Shown here: positions 53,316 through 64,000 of the stretch, in pieces
How positions within the stretch are numbered: the first letter of the stretch is position 1
Layout of the letters: every line of letters begins with the position of its first letter
Assembly: GCA_965153355.1 (NCBI GenBank)
Contig: OZ231126.1
Location: 77,190,001-77,254,000, forward strand
Direction: 5' to 3'
DNA length: 64,000 bases
Source of the DNA: Flaccisagitta enflata
Taxonomy: Eukaryota; Chaetognatha; Sagittoidea; Aphragmophora
Notes under the pieces: generated by a model
What the model was told of the DNA's origin: nothing
The model's input: the letters and a program-made list of their open reading frames with translations, nothing else
Database searches by the model: none
Translations under genes and position numbers: made by a program

Positions 53316-53472
53316 GGTGTGTCATGCTCATGTCTTTGCTACGTCAGGTGTGTCATGCTACGTCAGGTGTGTCATGCTCATGTCTTTGCTACGTCAGGTG
53401 TGTCATGCTCATGTCTTTGTTGCGTCACGCGCGTCATACTCATGTCGCCAACACGTCACGCGCGTCACGCTC
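53316..53472. repeat. Minisatellite with GTGTCATGCTCATG and CTACGTCAG words
   Basis: Units of about 35-37 bp and shorter derivatives, five to six in all, becoming diverged (ACGCGCGTCATACTCATG) to the right. Confidence 0.75.
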
Positions 53473-53576
53473 ATCTGATTTTCCCCGCGCGGTCATTCAC
53501 GATTTATTTGGTTTAGGAGTTGAGAGGAGATTGAGGTTTTGTTCTCGCTTTGATCTGATTGTCATCGGTTCTTCCT

Positions 53577-54113
53577 TCGAGGATCATCGTTGATCTTGTC
53601 TTAAGGATCATTGTTGATCTTGTGTCAAGGATCATTGTTGACCTTGTGTCGAGGATCATCGTTGATCTTGGGTCAAGAATCATTATTGATCTTGTGTCAA
53701 GGATCATTGTTGATCTTGTGTCGAGGATCATCGTTGATCTTGTGTCAAGAATCATTGTTGATCTTGTGTCAATGATCATCGTTGATCTTGTGTCTAGGAT
53801 CATCGTTGATCTTGTGTCAATGATCATCGTTGATCTTGTGGCAATGATCATCGTTGATCTTGTGGCAATGATCATCGTTGATCTTGTGTCTAGGATCATT
53901 GTTGATCTTGTGTCAATGATCATCGTTGATCTTGTGTCAATGATCATCGTTGATCTTGTGTCAAGGATCATTGTTGATCTTGTGTCAATGATCATCGTTG
54001 ATCTTGTGTCAATGATCATCGTTGATCTTGTGTCAAGGATCATCGTTGATCTCGTGTCTAGGATCATCGTTGATCTTGTGTCTAGGATCATCGTTGATCT
54101 AGCGTCGAGGATC
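53577..54113. repeat. 24-bp satellite, about 22 units
   Basis: Each unit contains GATCATCGTTGATCTTGTGT with variable bases after it; the spacing is 24 bp almost throughout. The unit carries near-palindromic GATCATCGTTGATC. Because 24 is divisible by three and no unit has a stop, both strands stay open (RIIVDLVS on plus, an ILDTRSTM-like octapeptide on minus). No start or splice evidence points to translation. Confidence 0.95.
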
Positions 54114-55075
54114 GTCTTAGATCAAGATGTCTTGGGTCACTTACTTGTTTACGAAAAACGTAGGACTTCCATCGTTGATTATCATTTATGTAAGACGAGT
54201 TTCATGATCGTGTTTGTCATGGTTGACAGTAACAATGGGTGACAATTTGGACTTGCCTGGCGTGGCGCTTTGAGCTCGGCTTGAGTTCTACATAGTCTCT
54301 GCTTTATTCCTTTTGTCTTCTCATCTTTGCCCTAGATATGAAAATGTATTCGCATCAGAACATGTTTTGATATATATCTAATTTGAAGCGACTATTATAA
54401 AAAGCACGATATCCTATTTGGCTTTTTATTATACTGAAAGTCGAACGGAAATCAATTTCGTGCCTAATCGAAATATTCTGAAATACAATATCATTATTTA
54501 TTAATATGTTTGCAGCGCAAATTGCACCAACACATTTTTTTTTTTTCGTTCTTCAGATCAGATTTTTTTATACTAGACCTAATGAAATATATTCGTTAAT
54601 CATTGCCAACTAATGTTTTTCTTGTGAGCTAAATAGCTCTCATAGACTCATAGTCATAGAGTTTTTTTTTTCAATTATATGATTTTGGTAGCCAGAGGGA
54701 GTGAAAGATTTTTGATTTTTGCCTGTTTCGTTTTTTTATTTTTGCCTGAAAGATTTTTGATTTTTGCCTGAAAATTTTTTATTCTTGCCTGAAAGATTTT
54801 GATCTTTGCTTGTTTTTCAAAGCAGAGTTAGTATATCAAGCTGCATGTGAATATTTGTCAGTGGATTAGATCTGATGTCACTTTGAGTAGCAAGTTTTGA
54901 TTTAACTTAATACAAGATCGCTCAACACAGCCGAAAATTTTTTTCAACAATTTGTACAGCAAAACCTTTAAGTCAGTTTAAAACCCATGCAGATTTTCGC
55001 CCCCGCTGTCTAATATTAGTAGTTCCAATTGTAAGAAATAAAGGAACATACGAATAATGTTGGCAAATGAGTTGT
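54114..55075. other. AT-rich sequence with a short T-rich minisatellite
   Basis: At about 54,700-54,810 units like GATTTTTGCCTGAAAGATTT recur four to five times. The rest is unassigned AT-rich DNA. Confidence 0.5.
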
Positions 55076-55203
55076 TCAGTTGCGCATACATCGAGAGAGA
55101 GTGAGTAAGGAGAGATGGCGAAGAAAACGGTGGGCAATGTGTTTACGAAAGCAAATATATTTTGGTTTATCAGCTTCGCGAGACTTAGTAAAAATTCTTA
55201 AGC

Positions 55204-57056
<1,853 letters not shown>

Positions 57057-57059
57057 GAG

Positions 57060-57844
57060 GAAAGGGCTAGAAGGAAAGAAATCCGTTAGGATTTTTAATG
57101 AGTCCCACCTGGCTTCTTTTGCAACATCAAACGGCCAGCTGAGACAGGATACGCTTTTTTTGTGTCTTTTTGTCTTTTTGTCTTTGTTTCTTTTTTGTCT
57201 CTTCTCTCTTTGGATGGACTTGTTGTCGTGGACGGAAATGTCTGTTCGTGTCTCATCCCTGTCTTTGTTTCATTTTTGTCTCTACACTTTCTGGATGGAC
57301 TCGTTTTCTTAGACTCGGATGTGGCTGGTCTTATCTTTACCCTCTTGGTATTGCTACTTGAAAAAATCCTTTTACTTAAAGTAGTAATTCAACAGACTAT
57401 CGCGGCAGTTCTCTCTGACGCTTCTGGTCTCCTTTATTCAGCTCTTTTAAAATTCATTCAACGTCGTTGTTTGTTACTTTAAAGCGCCGTTCGATTTACC
57501 GTTTATTGCTTCATTTACTTATTATTGATTGTTGAGGGTAACATTATGATATACAGTAATCCAAGCCAAGAAACAAAACTTCCAACCCAATCAAATACGC
57601 ACTTTCTCCAATATCTTACTCTTAAATCTCTCCTCTCTTTCTCCTTTTCCACAAGCCTCTTTTTTTCGCTGGTGTGCTGCTACAAATTCCATTTGTTGTT
57701 TGATAGTCAATTTCTCGCTTTTTCTCTCATGAATTTCTCAAAAGTTTTCTGCGACCATTTTTCACAATTTTCGCTTTTCCTCAATTTTCTTTCAAAGGGA
57801 ATTCTTTTCTTCTGGAAGCTTGACTTTCATTCATTCAAAGGTTT

Positions 57845-57848
<4 letters not shown>
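57060..57848. other. T-rich sequence with one featureless open frame
   Basis: A 107-codon plus frame (57,162-57,482) encodes a very hydrophobic peptide with an imperfect internal duplication (LSLDGLV and LHFLDGLV). No ATG start at its head and no recognisable domain; it may be an exon of an unknown membrane protein, but T-rich composition explains it equally well. Confidence 0.3.

Positions 57849-57900
<52 letters not shown>
57849..57900. repeat. (GA)n microsatellite
   Basis: About 26 GA units. Confidence 0.95.
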
Positions 57901-58462
<562 letters not shown>

Positions 58463-58712
58463 CACACTCGCGCGCCTGCTGCACTATGAATGCCTTCAAT
58501 TTTCCTCCGGTTTTTATTTGCGCCCCACAAAATTTCCACAAACTTTGTTTGGATTTGAATGACTTTTTGCCGTTTGGACTTTGTGCTCCCCTGGAATGGC
58601 GCGTAGCGTGAAGCTGGCCGGCCGGGTGGCTTTGAGGCCGGAAGGCGGAGGGGAGGGGGGGGGGGCTATGAGATTTTCTGGCTGTTAGACTTGGAGGCCG
58701 GGATGTTGTGAG

Positions 58713-59045
58713 CAAGGCCGGGCGATTCGTATTGGGTATTGTATTGTATTTACAATACTTGTAAGTATTGGGTTTACCCAATACTTACTATGGGTATTGT
58801 TATTTTCCCAATACAATACAAAACAATAAATTTCTTTAAAGAAAATAGTGGAATTCTTAGGATGGTCAAACAAACTGGTGAAAAATATAAGAAGGGAAGA
58901 AGAAGAGGATAAGGTAAGGTAGATGAGGACGAGGAGGAGAGATCCATTTTTATAGGAAGTGCAGAATAAGAGTGAAGAAGAGGGATGGAAGAGAAAAATG
59001 AGGAGGAGGAGATTGATTTTCCCTCAGAAATCCTGGGAGAGAGAC

Positions 59046-59093
<48 letters not shown>

Positions 59094-59197
59094 AGAGAGA
59101 GAGAAGAGAGAGAGAGAGAAAGAGACAGACAGAGAGACAGACAGACAGACAGATAGATAGAGATAAAGACGCAGAAAAAGGGACACACACACACAAC

Positions 59198-59263
<66 letters not shown>

Positions 59264-59569
59264 GAGACACACACACACTCACAAGCAAAGATAAAAAATA
59301 TATGAAAAAAAATATTGATCTATGAAAGTTAAGAAAAATATTCAAAAATTCTTTTTTAATCAAGCACATAAAAAATGAGTTAAAGCTTCAACTATTTATT
59401 TAAGATTCAACAAAGATTTTTTATTAAGTGAATTAAGATATTGTTACATATTGGAAACAATTCTTTAAAGTATTGTATTGTATTGGTATTGTATTGTATT
59501 GGCCCAATATCTTGAAAAATTGTATAGTGTATTGTATTGTTTAAGAAAATGCAAAATCGCCCGGGCTTG
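58713..59569. mobile_element. Non-autonomous hAT-type element, 857 bp
   Basis: Perfect 8-bp flanking duplication GTTGTGAG (58,705-58,712 and 59,570-59,577), which also fits the nTnnnnAn preference of Ac-like hAT insertions (family knowledge). Ends are CAAGGCCGGGCGATT and, inverted, CAAGCCCGGGCGATT: 15 bp with one mismatch. Both subterminal regions hold repeated GTATT/ATTGT pentamers (58,731-58,810; 59,470-59,545), as expected of transposase-binding subterminal repeats. The interior has no transposase frame and carries GA, CAGA and CA microsatellites. Confidence 0.88.
59050..59278. repeat. Compound GA, CAGA and CA microsatellite inside the hAT-type element
   Basis: GA (59,050-59,089), mixed GAGAC and CAGACAGA (to about 59,160), then CA (about 59,184-59,261 and a short tail). 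Confidence 0.95.
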
Positions 59570-59689
59570 GTTGTGAGGCATGGAGGCCGGGAGGGTGAGA
59601 GGCCAGAAGACTGTGAGGCTGTTAGGCCGGTTGGTTGTAAAGCTTGTAAAGCTGGTAAAGCTATAAGCCGACTTGGCTTTGCTTAACTA

Positions 59690-60004
59690 TACAGTCATTG
59701 GACAAAACACTATAGGTATATATATCATACCATTGACTTCGATCCTATATACTGCTCATAAACAAAATATTGTATGCAACAATCAGTTGCTAAAATTACA
59801 GCCGGCTGTATCAAACAAAATATTGTATGTAACAACAGGTTGTTAGAATTATAGCCGGCTGTTATGCTACAGTTTTGTAACATTGCAGCCGATTGTGATT
59901 TTAACCTCTAGTTGTTGCGTACAATATTTTGTTTATTATCAGTATATAGGATCAAAATCAACGGTATGATATATATACCTATTATGCTTTGTCCACTGAC
60001 TGTA
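59690..60004. mobile_element. Inverted-repeat miniature element (about 315 bp)
   Basis: TACAGTCATTGGACAAAAC at the left and, inverted, TACAGTCAGTGGACAAAGC at the right, with TA on the outside of each. The inverted match continues inward through GGTATATATATCATACC and ATCCTATATACTG for about 65-70 bp, and AACAAAATATTGTA words repeat further in, partly as direct repeats. There is no coding content. TA flanks and the CAGT-type end suggest a Tc1/mariner-like origin. Confidence 0.85.
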
Positions 60005-60006
60005 TA

Positions 60007-60527
60007 GCCATGAGATAGGCAACATGAGAAGGAGGGCGAGGAAGAAGAGTCGAACCTGAAACATTATGGGGCAATGCGAAGGAAGGAAGGAAGGCTTGTA
60101 GACAAGTGTGGATTCTAAACTGTAGAAGGGCAGATAGCGTGAAGATGTGATGAATATCTGTTATGAATGCACAAAGTTGGGATGTGTAAGGAGGGCTTGT
60201 CATGATTTTCTTGATTCTTTTTCATTTCTTAGCAACGGTGGTCAAACGAAAAGGCAAAACACCGTTTCCGTACAGCCGGTAATCAGTCAGTCAATCTAAA
60301 TGGGATTTCTCTGTTGTCTGTTGCGTCCAAGCCAAGTGGCTATATTTCTAGGACCTCTCCTTTCAATACCCCCCCCCCCTGCAAACATACATTCACCCAT
60401 CGCGCCGTTATATTCACCTTATATGTCTCCCTCCCTTTGGCTTTAGTGTGAGATGTCACCCAAGCATGATCTTCCTTCCCTTATTTTGCGAGTCGCCCAG
60501 AATGAAAAAAGATTCTTTACGCTTCAG
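60007..60527. other. Unassigned sequence
   Basis: Includes AAGG repeats (60,083-60,092) and a poly-C run (60,370-60,379). No feature supported. Confidence 0.35.
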
Positions 60528-60673
60528 GAGGTTCATCGCCGTTTTCAATACAACAAAGAAAACGAAAAGAAAAAAAAAAAGAAAAAGCAAAAAGAATAAA
60601 AGTAGAGGAGGAACCACCAATACCTGTAGGAGCGCTGAGGGCCAAGTATTCGTTCCACAATAACCACCGATAG
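60528..60673 (+). CDS. Possible terminal exon, Lys-rich protein end
   Basis: After an acceptor-like TTCTTTACGCTTCAG, the frame starting at 60,530 reads GSSPFSIQQRKRKEKKKEKA, then KRIKVEEEPPIPVGALRAKY and SFHNNHR, with a TAG stop at 60,671-60,673. The second half is complex and not repeat-derived. The basic stretch resembles a nuclear localisation signal. It lacks an upstream exon in view and has no recognisable domain. An overlapping frame in another phase is also open, so this remains a candidate. Confidence 0.25.
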
Positions 60674-61627
60674 CTCTAATTGTGGAGGGACCCTTACTTT
60701 AACACATTACAACCACAAACCAACCAAAAATTATCTGAAAATGCCGGCTCGTGGGGCATATATATATGCACCAAGTAATGCACCATTTTTAGCGAAAATT
60801 CCTTATTTTAAAGCGGTTTTCGGGTAAAAAGAAATGTTCTGCTGTTAAGAAAATTCTAAGCTAGGTCAAAATTGGGATATTCTGATACAATGTGCGTTTA
60901 GTTACAACGTTAGCTATCTAAACTGGTTGGATTATAAAAAATTTGCCGCAAAAGTTGCTGCAAGTTGCTACAAATTATGTCATATTTGCTATAGAAATTT
61001 ACTAAAAAAGTACAATTACACTGAAGTATTGGTATGAATAAATAAAAGGTTTTTGAACGTTTTAAACAATAATCTTTTGAAACATAGGGCTATAATCAAG
61101 GATAACAAATCTACAGCAACTTGCTGCAGCTGTATTATGAGTATTAATACTCAAAATTGTTATATGAAATCTTGGTTTTTGCTACAAATTTTTGCCAGCC
61201 GCTAATAGATTATGAACGGGATCTTTTTTTTACCAGAGTAAATACTCGTTGGGAATGAATGGTAAATAAATCTTGTAATGCAGCAAGTTATTGCTGCAAA
61301 TGATAATCACTACAGTCTAAAAGGTGCTACATGCTACAAAGTGTGTGCTACATGCTAAGATTACTACGATTAGATTGCTACAATACGATTGCTACGATTA
61401 GATTTGACTTACCAATTTTAAAGAAGCATTTCTTCTGTCAATAAGTCATCGTCTGTGCGATCCAGATTTGAAACATTAGAATGAGTGTTTTTGCTGTTCG
61501 TCATGATGCATCATGCTAGTCTACACTATCGTGCAAATTTGAAAGAAGAGAGAGGGATACTTACGGACCCAAATTGTATTGAGTGAGTCTAAAGTGAAGA
61601 AAAAATTGCAAAGTAAAATGAAAGAAT
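60674..61627. other. AT-rich unassigned sequence
   Basis: Recurrent GCTGCAAGTTGCTACAAA-like and GCTACAAT words in both orientations (60,950-61,400) hint at an old repeat, but no boundaries can be set. Confidence 0.35.
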
Positions 61628-61678
61628 TAGAATTGCATAGAATTGCATAGAATTGCATAGAATTGAATAGAATTGCAG
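61628..61678. repeat. 11-bp tandem repeat ATTGCATAGAA
   Basis: About four to five units, just downstream of the stop codon of the minus-strand gene, so probably in its 3' untranslated region. Confidence 0.9.
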
Positions 61679-61721
61679 AAAGACGTGTGAATATGTGCTG
61701 TAAAGCACACCCAAAAAAAAA

Positions 61722-62450
61722 CTAATCCAAATCTTCAAGTGCGCTTTCGAAATCTCGCATTTCAACACAGTTACGAAAAGTAACTTTGTCAAAGTAAATA
61801 TTCAGATTATCGCAATAAGTTTTCGAGTCAAGCTTTTTGTAGTTTCTCAAGAGACGGAAAATATCGGAATTTTTTGGAAAACTAACGCATGAGTCTCTTG
61901 CATACCGGACCTCGAGATACAACCTATCTATTTTTTTCTCTTCGGGCATATCTGCTGCAGCAAAAGCTCTCACCTCCGCCGATGAGCTGAAAGGTCCATT
62001 GTAAGCCTTAAGCTTTATCAAGTCGGCGTTGCGTCGTTTATCCGTGGCTCTACTTTGAGTTTCTTTTTCCGACAATCCATCCTTACTCAATTGTTCCTGT
62101 GTGGCTTCCCAAGCTTTCACAATTGCCGGCACAACTTTCTTTCTTTCCAGTTCGCGAATCTCTTTGGTAACAACCTTCCCCTCAATCAGTTCCGATGATT
62201 TGGCGATGACATGCATGGTGCTAGCCGTTGGCAAATTTGGAGCTCTGCGTTCTTTGAGTTCGTAATTGATTGACCCGACGCTTCGTTCTGCATCGAGGTT
62301 ATTGATGGGAGCCAAGTTGAGTTTCTGCTCATCCATTGTTGAGATAGAAAGAGATGTCTCCTGACAGCCGCCGAATCCAAACACTTCGCCTTTCTGTCGT
62401 TTCCAACCCTCAGCAAACTTTTTCAAGACCGACGCGACAATCTTCAAAGC
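61722..62450 (-). CDS. Last coding exon of a hAT-transposase-like gene
   Basis: The exon starts right after an acceptor (AAAATTTGTAG on the minus strand) and is open for 242 codons to a TAG stop at 61,722-61,724. It begins ALKIVASVLKKFAEGWKRQK. Residues 52-60, LDAERSVGS, followed by INYELKERRAPNL, resemble the ER-containing C-terminal dimerisation block of hAT transposases. The rest (EIRELERKKVVPAIVKAWE and on) is charged and helical-looking. It joins in phase 0 to the exon at 62,819-63,649. I do not recognise the family by name; similar uncharacterised proteins occur, to my recollection, in several marine invertebrates. The frame is undamaged, so the gene is either active or recently so, or domesticated. 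Confidence 0.75.
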   Translation of the reverse strand, partial: ALKIVASVLKKFAEGWKRQKGEVFGFGGCQETSLSISTMDEQKLNLAPINNLDAERSVGSINYELKERRAPNLPTASTMHVIAKSSELIEGKVVTKEIRELERKKVVPAIVKAWEATQEQLSKDGLSEKETQSRATDKRRNADLIKLKAYNGPFSSSAEVRAFAAADMPEEKKIDRLYLEVRYARDSCVSFPKNSDIFRLLRNYKKLDSKTYCDNLNIYFDKVTFRNCVEMRDFESALEDLD

Positions 62451-62504
62451 CTACAAATTTTAAGAAATAAATACATTCAAATTCATTGTTTCTGTCTTTC
62501 TCTC

Positions 62505-62507
62505 CAT

Positions 62508-62579
<72 letters not shown>

Positions 62580-62580
62580 T
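62505..62580. repeat. (TTTC)n array
   Basis: About 19 TTTC units, intronic. Confidence 0.97.
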
Positions 62581-62705
62581 TTTTCTTTTTGGCTTTCTCT
62601 CTTTCTTTCTTCCTTTCATTCTTCCTTTTATTTTTCCTTACATCCTTCCTTTCATTCTATTTTACCTAATACTACTCTTATTCATTTTTCCTTTCTTTCC
62701 GTCTA

Positions 62706-62710
<5 letters not shown>

Positions 62711-62799
<89 letters not shown>
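62711..62799. repeat. (CT)n microsatellite
   Basis: About 44 CT units, intronic. Confidence 0.97.
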
Positions 62800-62801
<2 letters not shown>

Positions 62802-62818
62802 TTCAATGGATCGGTCAC

Positions 62819-63649
62819 CTGTGGTTGATAAACGTTTGCTGCTTCCTCGATCGATTTTATGATGTCATCGCGATATTTCCCGGCCTCAAAAGAAAGTTGA
62901 GAGACGAAGGACAGCGCCGGTTTGTCAAATTGGAAGAAGTTAACCGGATTGGTGTTGAGAAAGTCGTCGTAAAGCTGAGGAAACGCCGTGCGCAAATCAG
63001 CGTAAGTGGTTTTTGCCGACGACGTCAATTGAACAAACGGCTCGATCAGATGAATCCCGATGACGGCGCCGACGAGACACAAGATACGAAGAAATTCTAC
63101 GTTTTCAAAGCAGCGGACGATGCAGGCGAGGTTATTGGTAATGTGATCGAATTTACGAAGAAAGGCGCAGATGTCACTGTCATGGTGGAGCACCGCTGCG
63201 CAAACGAAATTGTAGCGCGTGAATCGCTCAGACGCCATCCGCACTGAAATGTTCTTTTTTTCCCCGATGAATAAGTCAAATTGGTCGGCGCAGTTCCATG
63301 GTTTGTGATCAAAGTCGTGACAGATGAGTCTCATGCTGCATTCAAGAAATTGACTCATCACGGATTCTTGAGATTCAGGTGTAACGTTGAAGCAGGCGTA
63401 GATTTTGTCGCGCCCGATTGAACCCTCGATGGTTTTGAAGATGGAGTCCAAAGTACGGATGAACATGAAAACTGGATGAGTGTTGCAGAGAAGCTGTTTT
63501 GGCAAATGAGACGAATTGAGTTCACTGGCGACGAGTTTTTCTACCTCCAAATTGTGAGCCGTTGCATCAGACACTTTGCAATCAATTTTAGCAAAAAGCG
63601 TCTCTTTGGGAATCCCGCTGACGGCGGATAAAATGTCGAGGACCGTCAA
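62819..63649 (-). CDS. Internal exon of a hAT-transposase-like gene
   Basis: The exon follows a strong acceptor (TTTTTTTCTCAG) and is 831 bp, 277 codons, open throughout. It starts LTVLDILSAVSGIPKETLFA and ends NVYQPQ before the donor. Motifs: SDA with Asp at residue 28, CNTH (Cys 55, His 58), and DHKPWN (Trp 118). In hAT transposases the second catalytic Asp in an SDNA-like motif, a following CxxH and a Trp-Asn motif occur in this order (family knowledge). Spacing and context fit, but similarity is remote, so transposase origin is inference. The N-terminal part, with the first catalytic Asp and any zinc finger, would lie outside the window. No stop codon or frameshift is seen. Internal position and exon phase argue for a real spliced gene. 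Confidence 0.78.
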
Positions 63650-63746
63650 CTGAGAAAAAAAGAAAACAGATTTTATAGTACAGTTACACCCCTCTTTAAC
63701 GGATCCAGGGGTAATGAAATATGTCTGTAATCCTTAATATCAAATT

Positions 63747-63917
63747 TTTCAGTCGCGGACATGCGACTCTACACCTTGCCGTGTCGGTCCATTGGTTGGT
63801 TGGTCAGTCGGTCACACTTTTAAATTCCGAGCCGTTTCCGCATTACTGCCCCTGCCCAACCGTCCGCGATTGAACAAAAATGTATCTGACAGACAGGAGT
63901 TTTATGCTGGCAACTAA
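63747..63917 (-). mobile_element. Hairpin-ended repeat family, intronic copy
   Basis: Reverse orientation. Hairpin AGTCGCGGACATGCGACT (63,751-63,768) preceded by TTTTTC, core GTCGGTCCATTGGTTGGTTG (from 63,782), and CCGTCCGCGATTGAAC near the other end. CGTCCGCGA there pairs with the hairpin arm TCGCGGAC. The GGCCTTGTT end is replaced by diverged sequence. It lies in the intron between the exons at 63,649 and 63,979. Confidence 0.7.
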
Positions 63918-63978
63918 AAAAACTATCTTTGCAGATTGACATCATACCATCACTGACTTCCTTGCAATTGTATTGTAC

Positions 63979-64000
63979 CTGCAATTGAGCCAGATTTGAT
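63979..64000 (-). CDS. Possible 3' end of an upstream exon of the hAT-transposase-like gene
   Basis: On the minus strand the last 21 bases before a donor-like GCAG|GTACAA read SNLAQLQ in phase 0, which is the phase required to join the exon starting at 63,649. Only seven codons are in the window, so support is the donor and the phase alone. Confidence 0.35.

Larger units (their letters stand above)
58600..59680. repeat. Degenerate GGCCGG-rich repeat split by a hAT-type insertion
   Basis: Words such as GAGGCCGGAAGGCGG and GGAGGCCGGG occur at 58,615-58,712 and resume at 59,578-59,650 (GGAGGCCGGGAGGGTGAG, GGCTGTTAGGCCGG). The inserted element occupies 58,713-59,569. Confidence 0.6.
62451..62818 (-). 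other. Intron of the hAT-transposase-like gene, filled with microsatellites
   Basis: Borders are CAG|GTGACC (62,819/62,818) and TTTGTAG|GCT (62,451/62,450), phase 0. Inside are a CT run (62,711-62,799) and a TTTC run (62,505-62,580), plus TTCCTTTCATTC words. The upstream frame would otherwise read into an Arg-Glu repeat, which marks where coding stops. Confidence 0.75.

Noticed and set aside
53316-54113. CRISPR-like regular repeats
   Set aside because: Units are contiguous without unique spacers, and the genome is eukaryotic; these are satellites.

Overview
The window looks like a repeat-dominated stretch of a metazoan nuclear genome, most likely an invertebrate. Reasons: introns with GT/AG borders, very dense microsatellites, many short inverted-repeat elements with target-site duplications, plentiful CpG, and no operons, Shine-Dalgarno-led genes or compact coding. 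I cannot name the species. Nearly every long open frame seen by translation is a simple repeat read through: Ser-Leu or Arg-Glu from (CT)n/(GA)n, Val-Cys or Thr-His from (GT)n, Phe-Leu-Ser from (CTTT)n, poly-Ser/Phe/Leu from (TTC)n.

Layout. 1-8.77 kb: microsatellites, an inverted-repeat element (2.12-2.54 kb) inside a minisatellite, and a first copy of a hairpin-ended repeat family (7.65 kb). 8.77-15.42 kb: one large foldback element whose arms carry about 525-bp tandem units, with further elements nested in its spacer. 16-22 kb: CT arrays, a 610-bp palindromic element (18.5-19.1 kb) and a GT/CT array over 600 bp long. 22-41 kb: a perfect 59-bp inverted repeat, two about 140-bp hAT-type miniature elements, several copies of the hairpin-ended family, and long CT, GA and CTTT arrays. 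41-54 kb: a GC-rich island, 17-bp and 24-bp satellites, CAA/ATC/GAT triplet arrays, and one plausible internal exon at 50.63-50.89 kb. 55.2-57.05 kb: a four-copy macrosatellite with embedded CT and GA tracts. 58.7-60.0 kb: an 857-bp hAT-type element with a perfect 8-bp duplication and a second terminal-inverted-repeat element. 61.7-64.0 kb: the only well-supported protein gene, on the minus strand and running off the window edge.

That gene has two long in-frame exons, with matching intron phase, and a trace of a third. Its protein has hAT-transposase-like landmarks: an SDA motif, a CxxH motif, a Trp-Asn motif and a C-terminal ER-containing segment. Three non-autonomous elements with hAT-style duplications lie in the same window, so hAT-type activity has shaped this locus.

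The most interesting non-coding signal is a dispersed family (about a dozen full or partial copies) with three parts: a conserved AACAAGGCC end, a GGAC/GTCC tetranucleotide core, and a terminal hairpin followed by CTAA or CTGA. In several copies the hairpin arm and a motif near the opposite end, some 100-220 bp away, match each other although both differ between copies. This is the architecture known for Helentron-associated (DINE-1/mini-me-like) elements.
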